NCBI GenBank assembly: GCA_050250795.1
Contig: JBFWNZ010000058.1
Coordinates: 1-14,999, forward strand
Length of the DNA stretch: 14,999 bases
Direction of reading: 5' to 3'
Origin: JBFWNZ01 sp050250795
GTDB taxonomy: Bacteria > Pseudomonadota > Alphaproteobacteria > UBA8366
The first letter of the stretch is position 1. Each line of letters begins with the position of its first letter. The notes under the pieces were generated by a model. It ran no database searches, was not told where the DNA came from, and saw nothing but the letters and a program-made list of their open reading frames with translations. A program made the translations under genes and the position numbers. Positions 7,781 through 14,999 of this stretch are shown in pieces.

Positions 7781-8965
7781 TCAGGACAGGAACGGCTCCA
7801 GGCGATCCATCGCCGCCTCCAGAACTTCCGGCGACCGCGCATAGCACAGGCGCAGCCACCCCTCGGCCTCGGGCCCGAAGGCGGTGCCGGGAGCAAGGCC
7901 CACCTTGGCCTCGCGGACCAGCGTCTTGCAGAACTCAAGCCCGTTCGCCATGCCGTCCAGCGCGAAGAAGGCGTAGAAGGCGGCGACCGGCGGGGTGTAG
8001 CGGACGCGGGGCAAGGCCGCCAGCCGCCGGTCCACGACCGCGCGACCGGCGCGGCAGCGCGCCGCCATGGCCTCGACGAATCCCTCGCCGTCGCGCAACG
8101 CGGCGATGGCCGCGTGTTGCAGGAAGGGCGGGGTGCCGCTGGTGTTGTATTCGACCAGATTGGCAAGCCATTGGGCATAGGCCGGCGGATGCACCACCCA
8201 GCCGATGCGCCAGCCGGTCATCGCCCAGGCCTTGGAGAAGCTGTTGACCACCAGGACAGGATCGTCGGGCGCCATCGCCTCCAGGAAGGAGGGCGCGGCC
8301 CGGCGTCCATAGACGATACGGGCATAGACCTCGTCGGCGATCACCCACAATCCCCGCGAGCGGGCGAAATCCAGCACCGCACGCTGTTCCGCCGCGGTCA
8401 TCGTCCAGCCGGTCGGGTTGTTCGGCGAATTGACGAACAGCGCGCGCGTACGGCCGTCGCAGGCATCGAACAATCGGTCGAGATCGAGCTGCCACGCGCC
8501 GTCCTGGCGCGGCGACAGCGGCACCTGGCGCGGCTGGCCGCCCAGCACCTGGACCGCCGCGCCGGCATTGGGCCAGACCGGGCCCAGCAGGACGACATTG
8601 TCGCCGGGGTCCACCAGGGTCTGGAGGATCAGCATGATCGCCGACATGCCCGAAGAGGTGACGGTGACGCGCTCGACATCGACGTCGATGCCGTAGAGAC
8701 CGGAATTGTAGCCGGCGATGGCCTCGCGCAGCGCCGGGATGCCGCGCTTATGCGGATAGAAGGTATGACCGGCGGCAAGCGCGTCCGCCGCGGCGCGGTT
8801 CACGAATGCGGCGCTGGCGACGTCGGACTCGCCGTACCACAGGGGGATGATGTCCGGATCGCCCATGCCGAGGCTGGACACCTGCATGATCTGCTGGGTC
8901 TCCAGATCCAGGATCGCCGGCCGCAGCCGCGGCAGTCCCGGTATCGCGCCCGCTGGGTCCGTCAT
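7781..8965 (-). CDS. Class I/II PLP-dependent aminotransferase
   Basis: Fold-type I aminotransferase of the aspartate aminotransferase superfamily, 394 residues, cytoplasmic. Visible signatures are YGESD (44-48), TFYPHKRGIPALREAI (68-83, the usual Y-x-x-x-x-G-x-x-x-L-R block), SPNNPTG (180-186), DEVYAR (211-216) and SFSKAWAMTGWRIGW (242-256), where K245 is the PLP-binding lysine. I chose the ATG at 8965: GAGGA lies eight bases upstream and the family's sequence begins right after. Upstream in-frame starts as far as 9058 would add an unconserved stretch and overlap the repeated boxes. Substrate is not determinable: aspartate, aromatic amino acids, and aminotransferases annotated only by family are all possible. 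ftsH follows after nine bases on the same strand. Phased TGTNNACA boxes upstream may control it. Confidence 0.9.
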   Translation of the reverse strand: MTDPAGAIPGLPRLRPAILDLETQQIMQVSSLGMGDPDIIPLWYGESDVASAAFVNRAAADALAAGHTFYPHKRGIPALREAIAGYNSGLYGIDVDVERVTVTSSGMSAIMLILQTLVDPGDNVVLLGPVWPNAGAAVQVLGGQPRQVPLSPRQDGAWQLDLDRLFDACDGRTRALFVNSPNNPTGWTMTAAEQRAVLDFARSRGLWVIADEVYARIVYGRRAAPSFLEAMAPDDPVLVVNSFSKAWAMTGWRIGWVVHPPAYAQWLANLVEYNTSGTPPFLQHAAIAALRDGEGFVEAMAARCRAGRAVVDRRLAALPRVRYTPPVAAFYAFFALDGMANGLEFCKTLVREAKVGLAPGTAFGPEAEGWLRLCYARSPEVLEAAMDRLEPFLS

Positions 8966-9021
8966 CGTCCGGTCCTCGTCACGCCTGTTCCGGCAGAACA
9001 TGCCGGCCGCGGCGGTGCGGA

Positions 9022-9039
9022 TGTCAACATTTGTAAACA
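9022..9039. promoter_or_regulatory. TGTNNACA box pair 1, candidate operator
   Basis: TGTCAACA (9022-9029) and TGTAAACA (9032-9039) lie head to tail with 10-bp spacing, one helical turn. The 18-bp unit matches the unit at 9096-9113 at 15 of 18 positions. Each box is itself nearly palindromic (TGT..ACA). It lies 57 bases upstream of the aminotransferase start. The binding protein is unknown. Confidence 0.5.
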
Positions 9040-9095
9040 GGCGCGTCCCGGCGGCCATGGCCGGGCGGGCAGAAGCGCCGCGCCTGCGCGGACAA

Positions 9096-9113
9096 TGTCA
9101 GCATATGTCAACA
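9096..9113. promoter_or_regulatory. TGTNNACA box pair 2, candidate operator
   Basis: TGTCAGCA (9096-9103) and TGTCAACA (9106-9113) repeat the arrangement of pair 1 with the same 10-bp spacing. The pairs start 74 bp apart, about seven helical turns, so all four boxes fall on one face of the DNA. On the minus strand TGTTGACA also contains a TTGACA -35-like string. Confidence 0.5.
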
Positions 9114-9264
9114 TCGCCCCGCACCGGCTCCGTATCGCTCCGCCGGCGGTCTTTCGGAGATGGGAGCCGAGCGAAGCGATTCAAGCGCCGCCGCAGCATT
9201 GTGGCGGCCCGTATTTGCAGGCAAGAATGCGCGGCAATTATGAACCGACCCGGAGGAACGGCCC

Positions 9265-9561
9265 GTGCCCCAGCCCAACATCTCGCTCGTCGTCGAATAC
9301 ACGGTGAAGAAGGAATACTGGGATCAGTTCCTGGCCGTGATCCGCGAGCATGCCGCCGGCACGCTGGCCGAGGACAAGGATTGCCTGCAGTTCGACGTGC
9401 TGGTCCCGACCGAGCCCGGCGACCGGATTTTCCTCTACGAGCGGTATCGCGACGAGAACGCCTACCAGGCCCATACCAAGACGCCCCGGCTGGCCAGCGT
9501 GCGCGAGAAATACGCGCATATGCTGTCCGACCGGCGGATCGTGAAGACCGCGGTGGGGTGA
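9265..9561 (+). CDS. ABM-domain protein, putative quinol monooxygenase (YgiN-like)
   Basis: Small 98-residue protein of the dimeric alpha/beta-barrel superfamily, antibiotic-biosynthesis-monooxygenase (ABM) domain. The pattern is typical: a first strand (NISLVVEYTVK), a helix (YWDQFLAVIREHAAGTL), then DCLQFDVLVP, and the block IFLYERYRDENAYQAHTKTP, in which the 'YE.y.de.A...H..s' signature with its His is clear. Such proteins act as cofactor-free quinol or anthrone monooxygenases, but many have unknown roles. The start is a GTG at 9265 with GGAGGAA six bases or so upstream; no ATG fits. It stands alone on the plus strand, convergent with mazF 12 bases downstream, and divergent from the aminotransferase gene. 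Substrate cannot be deduced. Confidence 0.85.
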   Translation: MPQPNISLVVEYTVKKEYWDQFLAVIREHAAGTLAEDKDCLQFDVLVPTEPGDRIFLYERYRDENAYQAHTKTPRLASVREKYAHMLSDRRIVKTAVG

Positions 9562-9573
9562 CCATAGACCGCG

Positions 9574-9912
9574 TCAGGCTTCGCTGTCGGCGAACAGCTC
9601 CGTCAGCACCCTCACCACCGCTCGGCGGGTGTCCTCGCTCGCGGCTCCGAGACGCTTGATCAACCGCTCCTTGTCCACGACTCGAATCTGATCGAGCGCG
9701 ATCTGTCCGTGTTTGTCCTGAAAGGAGAGGGGAACGCGCGTCGGATAGCTGCGCTGTGCCGATGTCAGCGGCGCGACGATGACTGTCCGCAAATGGCGGT
9801 TCATTTCATCGGGCGACACGATGAGGCAGGGCCGCGTCTTGCGCATTTCCGAGCCGATGGTGGGATCGAGGCCGATCAGGAAGATGTCGAACCGTCGAAC
9901 CGACCTCACCAT
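9574..9912 (-). CDS. mazF: MazF/PemK-family mRNA interferase toxin
   Basis: Toxin of a type II toxin-antitoxin pair; ribosome-independent endoribonuclease cutting mRNA at short motifs, silenced by MazE. The 112-residue protein shows the family pattern: RRFDIFLIGLDPTIGSE, then RKTRPCLIVSPDEMN (24-38) with conserved R24, then VIVAPLTS with T50, matching the Arg/Thr of the MazF active site, then GQIALDQIRVVDKERL. Length is normal, so the toxin appears intact. I chose the ATG at 9912, which overlaps the mazE stop (TGA 9908-9906) by seven bases, implying translational coupling; a TTG at 9918 and a GTG at 9909 are in-frame alternatives. By eye this region is less GC-rich than its neighbours, in keeping with acquisition by transfer. 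Confidence 0.93.
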   Translation of the reverse strand: MVRSVRRFDIFLIGLDPTIGSEMRKTRPCLIVSPDEMNRHLRTVIVAPLTSAQRSYPTRVPLSFQDKHGQIALDQIRVVDKERLIKRLGAASEDTRRAVVRVLTELFADSEA

Positions 9913-10157
9913 GTCCAATCCGAATCGTCAGCGGTCTCCGAGAGTCCGTCGGGCAGAAGCGGCGCGTCGTCGCCGGCTTCCGCCATTGCTGCGAACTGGG
10001 CTTCCCACCCTGCGCGGGGCGGTCGGGCGGGCGCGACGATCAGGGCACCGTCACGGATGGAAAGGTCCACCTCCGTCTCGAAGCCGCATTGGTCGATGAT
10101 GGCCTTCGGAATGCGGATTCCTTGCGAGTTGCCGATTTTGACCATCTTCGCCTTCAT
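9906..10157 (-). CDS. mazE: MazE-family (AbrB-like) antitoxin
   Basis: Antitoxin partner of the adjacent mazF. The N-terminal swapped-hairpin AbrB/MazE DNA-binding domain is plain: MKAKMVKIGNSQGIRIPKAI (residues 1-20), followed by DLSIRDGALIVAP. The acidic C-terminal tail ending in DDSDWTW is the expected flexible toxin-binding part. It has 83 residues from the ATG at 10157, with AGGAGG five bases upstream; an in-frame GTG at 10181 lies before that site and adds unconserved residues. MazE-MazF complexes usually repress their own promoter, and an 8-bp palindrome GTAATTAC lies in the candidate promoter just upstream. The gene follows aacS by 54 bases on the same strand, but probably has its own promoter. 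Confidence 0.93.
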   Translation of the reverse strand: MKAKMVKIGNSQGIRIPKAIIDQCGFETEVDLSIRDGALIVAPARPPRAGWEAQFAAMAEAGDDAPLLPDGLSETADDSDWTW

Positions 10158-10181
10158 ATTCGCCTCCTGTTCAGGGGGCAC

Positions 10182-10210
10182 AATGTAATTACGCGAAGCG
10201 GAGCCGGCAA
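10182..10210 (-). promoter_or_regulatory. Candidate mazEF promoter with overlapping palindrome
   Basis: Minus-strand TTGCCG (10210-10205), a 17-base spacer and TACATT (10187-10182) give a 4/6 plus 4/6 promoter match at ideal spacing, with a predicted short leader before AGGAGG and the mazE ATG. The palindrome GTAATTAC (10185-10192) overlaps the -10 box, a fitting place for autorepression by MazE/MazEF. Confidence 0.5.
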
Positions 10211-10211
10211 G

Positions 10212-12164
<1,953 letters not shown>

Positions 12165-12255
12165 CGCGGCGTTCTCCCTGGTTGTGCGGCGGCCTCGTTC
12201 GCGCGGGTCCACCTCTCCGTCCTGAACCCTGGATATCACGGGCCTTCCGGCCGGT

Positions 12256-12636
12256 CTATCGGCCCTGCGGCGGGGATGGCGGTGGCTGTTCCAGCATCCG
12301 GCGTGCCTCGGCACGGTGCCGCTCGGTGACATGGCCGCTGACCAGACCCCAGGTGGCCCAGAAGACCGAGGCGTCGTCGGCGAAGCCGAGCCCGGCCAGG
12401 AAATCGGGGATCATGTCGGTCGGCAGAACGAAATAGGCGAGCGCCCCCAGAATCGCGGCCTTGATGTGGCGCGGGGTGGCGGGATCGATGGCGGCGTAAT
12501 AGGACGCCACGGCCTCGTCCGCGAAGGGGATGAAGCCGAGATAGCGCCGCAGCTTGCGCCAGAAGCCGCTGCGGACCACGCGCGCATCGCGCGCCATCCG
12601 GCGCGGATCGACCGGCAGCATCGGAAGATCGCTCAT
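12256..12636 (-). CDS. DUF1232 (YkvA-like) small membrane-associated protein
   Basis: Protein of 126 residues with the DUF1232 core, [37 protein letters not shown] and [17 protein letters not shown] (35-94). The LPTDxIPDFL motif is the family signature. Function is unknown; the hydrophobic stretch 59-100 suggests membrane association. The ATG at 12636 begins [10 protein letters not shown]; no good ribosome binding site is visible before it, so initiation may be weak or start slightly elsewhere. Upstream in-frame sequence is Pro/Arg-rich and overlaps the divergent SDR gene, so it is not coding. The stop is 91 bases before the aacS start, on the same strand. A proline-rich tail ([10 protein letters not shown]) closes the protein. 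Confidence 0.82.
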   Translation of the reverse strand: MSDLPMLPVDPRRMARDARVVRSGFWRKLRRYLGFIPFADEAVASYYAAIDPATPRHIKAAILGALAYFVLPTDMIPDFLAGLGFADDASVFWATWGLVSGHVTERHRAEARRMLEQPPPSPPQGR

Positions 12637-12743
12637 GCCGCATATGTTGGCACGCAATGGCCGCAGGCAAGAGGGCGGGCGGTTGCCACCTCCGGAACGG
12701 TTTGCGATTCTGCGGCCATAACTAAAGGCTGGAGGAACGCCGC

Positions 12744-13505
12744 ATGGAGATTTCGGGGCTGCCGGTGGTGGTGACGGGGGGCGGATCGGGGCTGGGCGCC
12801 GGGACGGCGCGGGCCTTCGCAGCGGCCGGCGCGCGGGTGGCAGTGTTCGACGTGAACCGGGCCGGTGCCGAAGCGGTGGCGGCGGAGATCGGCGGCGTCG
12901 CGGCATTCTGCGACGTGGCGGACGAAGCCAGCGCGGAAGCGGCCTTCGCCACGGCACGGGCGGCGCATGGGCCCTGTGCGGTGCTGGTCAACTGCGCCGG
13001 GGTGGCGACGGCGACCCTGCTGCTGGGCAAGGACGGGCCGATCCCGCTGGCCGAGATCGAGCGGATCATCCGCATCAACCTGCTGGGCACGATCAACATG
13101 ATGCGCCTTGCCGCCGCCGAGATGACGGCGCGCGATCCCGATCACGAGGGCGAGCGCGGCGTGATCGTCAACACCGCCTCGGTCTCGGCCTATGACGGCG
13201 CGGTCGGGCAGACGGCCTATGCCGCGTCCAAGGGCGGGGTGGCGGCGCTGGTCCTGCCGGCGGCGCGGGAACTGGCGCGCAACGGCATCCGCGTGCTGGC
13301 CATCGCGCCGGGCCTGTTCGAGACGCCGATGGCGATGTCGATGCCGGACCGGGTGCGCGGCCGGATCGCCGACACGCTGATGTTCCCCAAGCGGCTGGGC
13401 ACGCCCGCCGACTATGCGCGGCTGGCCATCCACATGGTGGAGAACGTGCTGCTGAACGGCGAGGTGGTGCGGCTGGACAGCGGCATGCGCATGCCGCCGC
13501 GCTAA
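12744..13505 (+). CDS. SDR-family oxidoreductase, 3-hydroxyacyl-CoA dehydrogenase type (HSD10-like)
   Basis: Classical short-chain dehydrogenase, 253 residues. The cofactor motif TGGGSGLG (11-18) is followed by D36 at the end of the second strand, which favours NAD over NADP. NCAG is at 83-86 and the catalytic set is S146 (TASVSAY), Y159 and K163 (YAASK). The pattern GVIVNTASVSAYDGAVGQTAYAASKGGV and the end VRLDSGMRMPPR resemble the type II 3-hydroxyacyl-CoA dehydrogenase (HSD17B10-like) branch, which oxidises 3-hydroxyacyl-CoA and related substrates in beta-oxidation and branched-chain amino acid breakdown. The ATG at 12744 follows GGAGGAA by about six bases. It is divergent from the DUF1232-aacS genes. 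Its TAA overlaps the TAG of the convergent Sel1 gene, and a small hairpin (AACGG-TCCG-CCGTT, 13504-13517) sits at the junction. SDR assignment is secure, substrate is inferred. Confidence 0.88.
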   Translation: MEISGLPVVVTGGGSGLGAGTARAFAAAGARVAVFDVNRAGAEAVAAEIGGVAAFCDVADEASAEAAFATARAAHGPCAVLVNCAGVATATLLLGKDGPIPLAEIERIIRINLLGTINMMRLAAAEMTARDPDHEGERGVIVNTASVSAYDGAVGQTAYAASKGGVAALVLPAARELARNGIRVLAIAPGLFETPMAMSMPDRVRGRIADTLMFPKRLGTPADYARLAIHMVENVLLNGEVVRLDSGMRMPPR

Positions 13506-14464
13506 CGGTCCGCCGTTCCGGCCCGTTCCGGCGCCAGATCGTGGGCGATGCGCCGGGCGGCCAGGATGGTCTTTGGGTCCAGCGCGGCCTGGATGCGGTC
13601 GCGCAGCTGGATGGCCGGGGGATAGCCCGCGCGCGCCGAGACCAGCAGCCACGCATAGGCCCGCGCCTCGTCCTTGGGCACGCCGCGGCCCTGGCCGTAG
13701 AGGCTGGCGATGAGCACCTGCGCGGGGGCATAGCCCTGGGCGGCGGCGGCGAGGCACCAGCCGGCGGCGGTCTTGTCGTCAGGCTGGACCGTCGCGCCGT
13801 CCAGCAGCAATTCGGCGAGCGCGAACTGCGAGTCCGGGAACCCGGCCTGGGCGGCCTTCAGGTAGAGCGCGACCGCACCGGCCGGATCGGCGGGCATGCC
13901 GCGGCCGTTCTCCATCAGCAGGGCGAGGTTGTGCATCGACGCCGCATCGCCGGCATCGGCGGCGCGGCGATAGAGGGCGGCGGCGCGGGCGTCGTCCTGC
14001 GGCACGCCGTCGCCCTTCTCGGACAGCAGCGCCAGATGGAACATGGCGTCGATCTGGCCCTTCTCGGCGGCGCGGCCGAACCAGACAGCAGCCTCAGCGG
14101 GGTCGGCGGTCACGCCGCGGCCCAGCTCGTATTGCAGCCCGACGGAGAAGGTGGCGAGCGGGTCGCCCTTGTCCGCCGCGCGGCGGAACCAGGCGAGCGC
14201 TCGGCCGAAATCCTGCGGCACGCCCTGGCCGGCGGTGTAGAGCGCGGCGATCCGCTTCTGCGCTTCGACCGATCCGGCTTCGGCGGCCTGTTCGATCAGG
14301 CGCGCGCCCGCGGTCCAGTGCTCGGGGCGGGTGGCGTGGGCGAGGACGGATTCGCCGCGCGCGAGCAGGGCCGCGGCATCGCGCTGCTGGGCGGCGAGGG
14401 GAAGGGGAGCGAGAAGCGCCGCCCACAGGACGGCGGCAAGCGCGGCCGCGCGGCCGGGTCTCAC
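13502..14464 (-). CDS. Exported Sel1-repeat (SLR) protein
   Basis: Protein of 320 residues with a Sec signal peptide at 1-25 (arginines, hydrophobic stretch, PLPLAA then QQ) followed by about six or seven Sel1-type repeats of 36 residues (about 55-285). Repeat landmarks are A-x-x-G-x-x-x-A-Q followed by Y-x-x-G-x-G-V-P-x-D, for example LYTAGQGVPQD and LYGQGRGVPKDEARAYAWL. Such TPR-related solenoids are protein-binding scaffolds; the partner is unknown. I chose the GTG at 14464, whose GTGA overlaps the TGA stop of the upstream gene by four bases, indicating translational coupling; the longer frame upstream reads through that gene and is not coding. Its 3' end overlaps the SDR stop by four bases. 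Confidence 0.87.
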   Translation of the reverse strand: MRPGRAAALAAVLWAALLAPLPLAAQQRDAAALLARGESVLAHATRPEHWTAGARLIEQAAEAGSVEAQKRIAALYTAGQGVPQDFGRALAWFRRAADKGDPLATFSVGLQYELGRGVTADPAEAAVWFGRAAEKGQIDAMFHLALLSEKGDGVPQDDARAAALYRRAADAGDAASMHNLALLMENGRGMPADPAGAVALYLKAAQAGFPDSQFALAELLLDGATVQPDDKTAAGWCLAAAAQGYAPAQVLIASLYGQGRGVPKDEARAYAWLLVSARAGYPPAIQLRDRIQAALDPKTILAARRIAHDLAPERAGTADR

Positions 14465-14999
14465 CGTGCGGGCCGCCAGTCGGCGACCAGCCGTTTTGCC
14501 GCGTCGAGCTGGGCCGGCGTGAGCTGGGCCGCGATGGTGTCGCGGTCCCCGGCCGCCGCCGTGCGGCGGTCGTCGGTCAGCGCCGCCGTGGCCAGACTCT
14601 TCCATTTATAGGCTTCGACCAGATCGCGCGGTACGCCGCGGCCCTCGTAATACAGCGAGCCGAGATTGTTCTGCGCCGTGCCGTGGCCCTGCGCCGCAGC
14701 CCGGCGGTACCACGCGGCGGCCGCGGCGAAATCCACGGGTCCGGCGCGGCCGAGCTCGCTGTAGAGCCCCAGGTTGAACTGTGCCGAGGGTTCGCCCTGC
14801 TCCGCCGCCTTGCGGTACCATTGCGCGGCGGCGGCCTCGTCCTTGCGCAAACCGGCGCCGGTCTCGTGCATCACTCCCAGCATGAACTGGGCCTTCGGGT
14901 CGCCCTTCTGGGCGAGCGGCTGAAGCTCGCGCAGGGCGGCGGCATTGTCGCCGCGCGCGAAGGCGTCGAGGCCGGCGCGCAGATCGGCGGCGGCCGGCG
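14461..14999 (-). CDS. Sel1-repeat (SLR) protein, N-terminus cut by window edge
   Basis: The visible C-terminal 179 residues hold about three complete Sel1 repeats (QFMLGVMHETGAG, QFNLGLYSELGRAG, QNNLGSLYYEGRGVPRD), then AYKWKSLATAA and a helical end with ITPAQLDAAKRL-like character (LTPAQLDAAKRLVADW), which is the usual C-terminal cap of bacterial SLR proteins. The reading frame runs off base 14999, so a start and any signal peptide are unseen. It is the first gene of a tandem pair with the downstream SLR gene (four-base overlap), probably created by duplication and working in the same complex or envelope process. Function beyond scaffold is unknown. Confidence 0.87.
   Translation of the reverse strand, partial: PAAADLRAGLDAFARGDNAAALRELQPLAQKGDPKAQFMLGVMHETGAGLRKDEAAAAQWYRKAAEQGEPSAQFNLGLYSELGRAGPVDFAAAAAWYRRAAAQGHGTAQNNLGSLYYEGRGVPRDLVEAYKWKSLATAALTDDRRTAAAGDRDTIAAQLTPAQLDAAKRLVADWRPAR

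Larger units (their letters stand above)
8966..9264. other. 299-bp divergent intergenic region
   Basis: This gap separates the minus-strand aminotransferase-ftsH pair from the plus-strand ABM-domain gene. It holds two pairs of TGTNNACA-like boxes (9022-9039 and 9096-9113) and the GGAGGAA ribosome binding site of the ABM gene at about 9252-9258. No convincing -35/-10 pair was found on either strand, and no coding sequence is supported within it. Confidence 0.6.

Noticed and set aside
9215..9241. TTGCAG with AATTAT as a promoter for the ABM-domain gene
   Set aside because: The spacing is 15 bases and the -10 match only 4/6; not strong enough to list as a feature.
6026..9307. A 1093-codon open frame on the plus strand
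   Set aside because: It lies opposite ftsH and the aminotransferase, both of which have complete family motifs. Its translation is His/Arg/Gln-rich low-complexity text with no recognisable domain, the usual antisense shadow in high-GC DNA.
12241..12252. GGCC-TTCC-GGCC hairpin after the DUF1232 stop as a terminator
   Set aside because: Only a 4-bp stem made of a self-complementary tetramer, with no T-tract; expected by chance in DNA this GC-rich.
12637..12957. N-terminal extension of the DUF1232 protein
   Set aside because: The added 107 residues are Pro/Arg-rich, overlap the start of the well-supported SDR gene and include that gene's ribosome binding site.
13541..14611. A 356-codon open frame on the plus strand with Gly/Arg-rich repeats
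   Set aside because: It is the antisense image of the Sel1 repeats; the periodicity comes from the real gene on the minus strand.

Overview
The window is about 15 kb of chromosomal DNA from a high-GC alphaproteobacterium, most likely of the Rhodospirillales or Rhizobiales type. Indicators are an IalB-family periplasmic protein, a COG4111/NadQ-type NAD regulator, an R. etli-type L-asparaginase, strong G/C third-position bias and frequent GTG starts. I cannot name the genus. No mobile element, CRISPR array, rRNA or tRNA gene was seen.

Left part (1-3737, all on the minus strand): nadQ (NAD-metabolism repressor), nadA (quinolinate synthase), an IalB-family exported protein, and rlmN (23S rRNA/tRNA adenine-C2 methyltransferase), which runs off the left edge. 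The nadQ-nadA gap holds a perfect ATACTC-N5-GAGTAT palindrome, a degenerate second copy, and between them a GC hairpin followed by a T-rich run. This is a compact candidate control region for NAD synthesis. A second hairpin follows nadA.

Middle part (3887-9561): divergent from nadQ on the plus strand lie an L-asparaginase with an unusual His/Asp-rich N-terminus and an MDR-family NADPH:quinone oxidoreductase. They converge on a minus-strand pair, class I aminotransferase followed by a second-type FtsH protease (HEMGH zinc motif). The oxidoreductase and ftsH ends meet in a 12-bp-arm inverted repeat that contains both stop codons and gives both proteins the same C-terminal TVRG. A 299-bp intergenic region upstream of the aminotransferase carries two pairs of TGTNNACA-like boxes at 10-bp spacing, ahead of a small ABM-domain protein on the plus strand.

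Right part (9574-14999): a mazEF toxin-antitoxin pair with its own candidate promoter, then acetoacetyl-CoA synthetase (aacS) preceded by a DUF1232 membrane protein, all on the minus strand. Divergent from these is an SDR of the 3-hydroxyacyl-CoA dehydrogenase type. It converges (with overlapping stop codons) on a tandem pair of exported or probably exported Sel1-repeat proteins, the upstream one cut by the right edge.

Most of this is ordinary core and accessory metabolism, and I do not see a convincing new multi-gene system. The items most worth checking are the nadQ-nadA control region, the palindromic convergent gene ends, the His-rich asparaginase tail and the phased TGTNNACA boxes.
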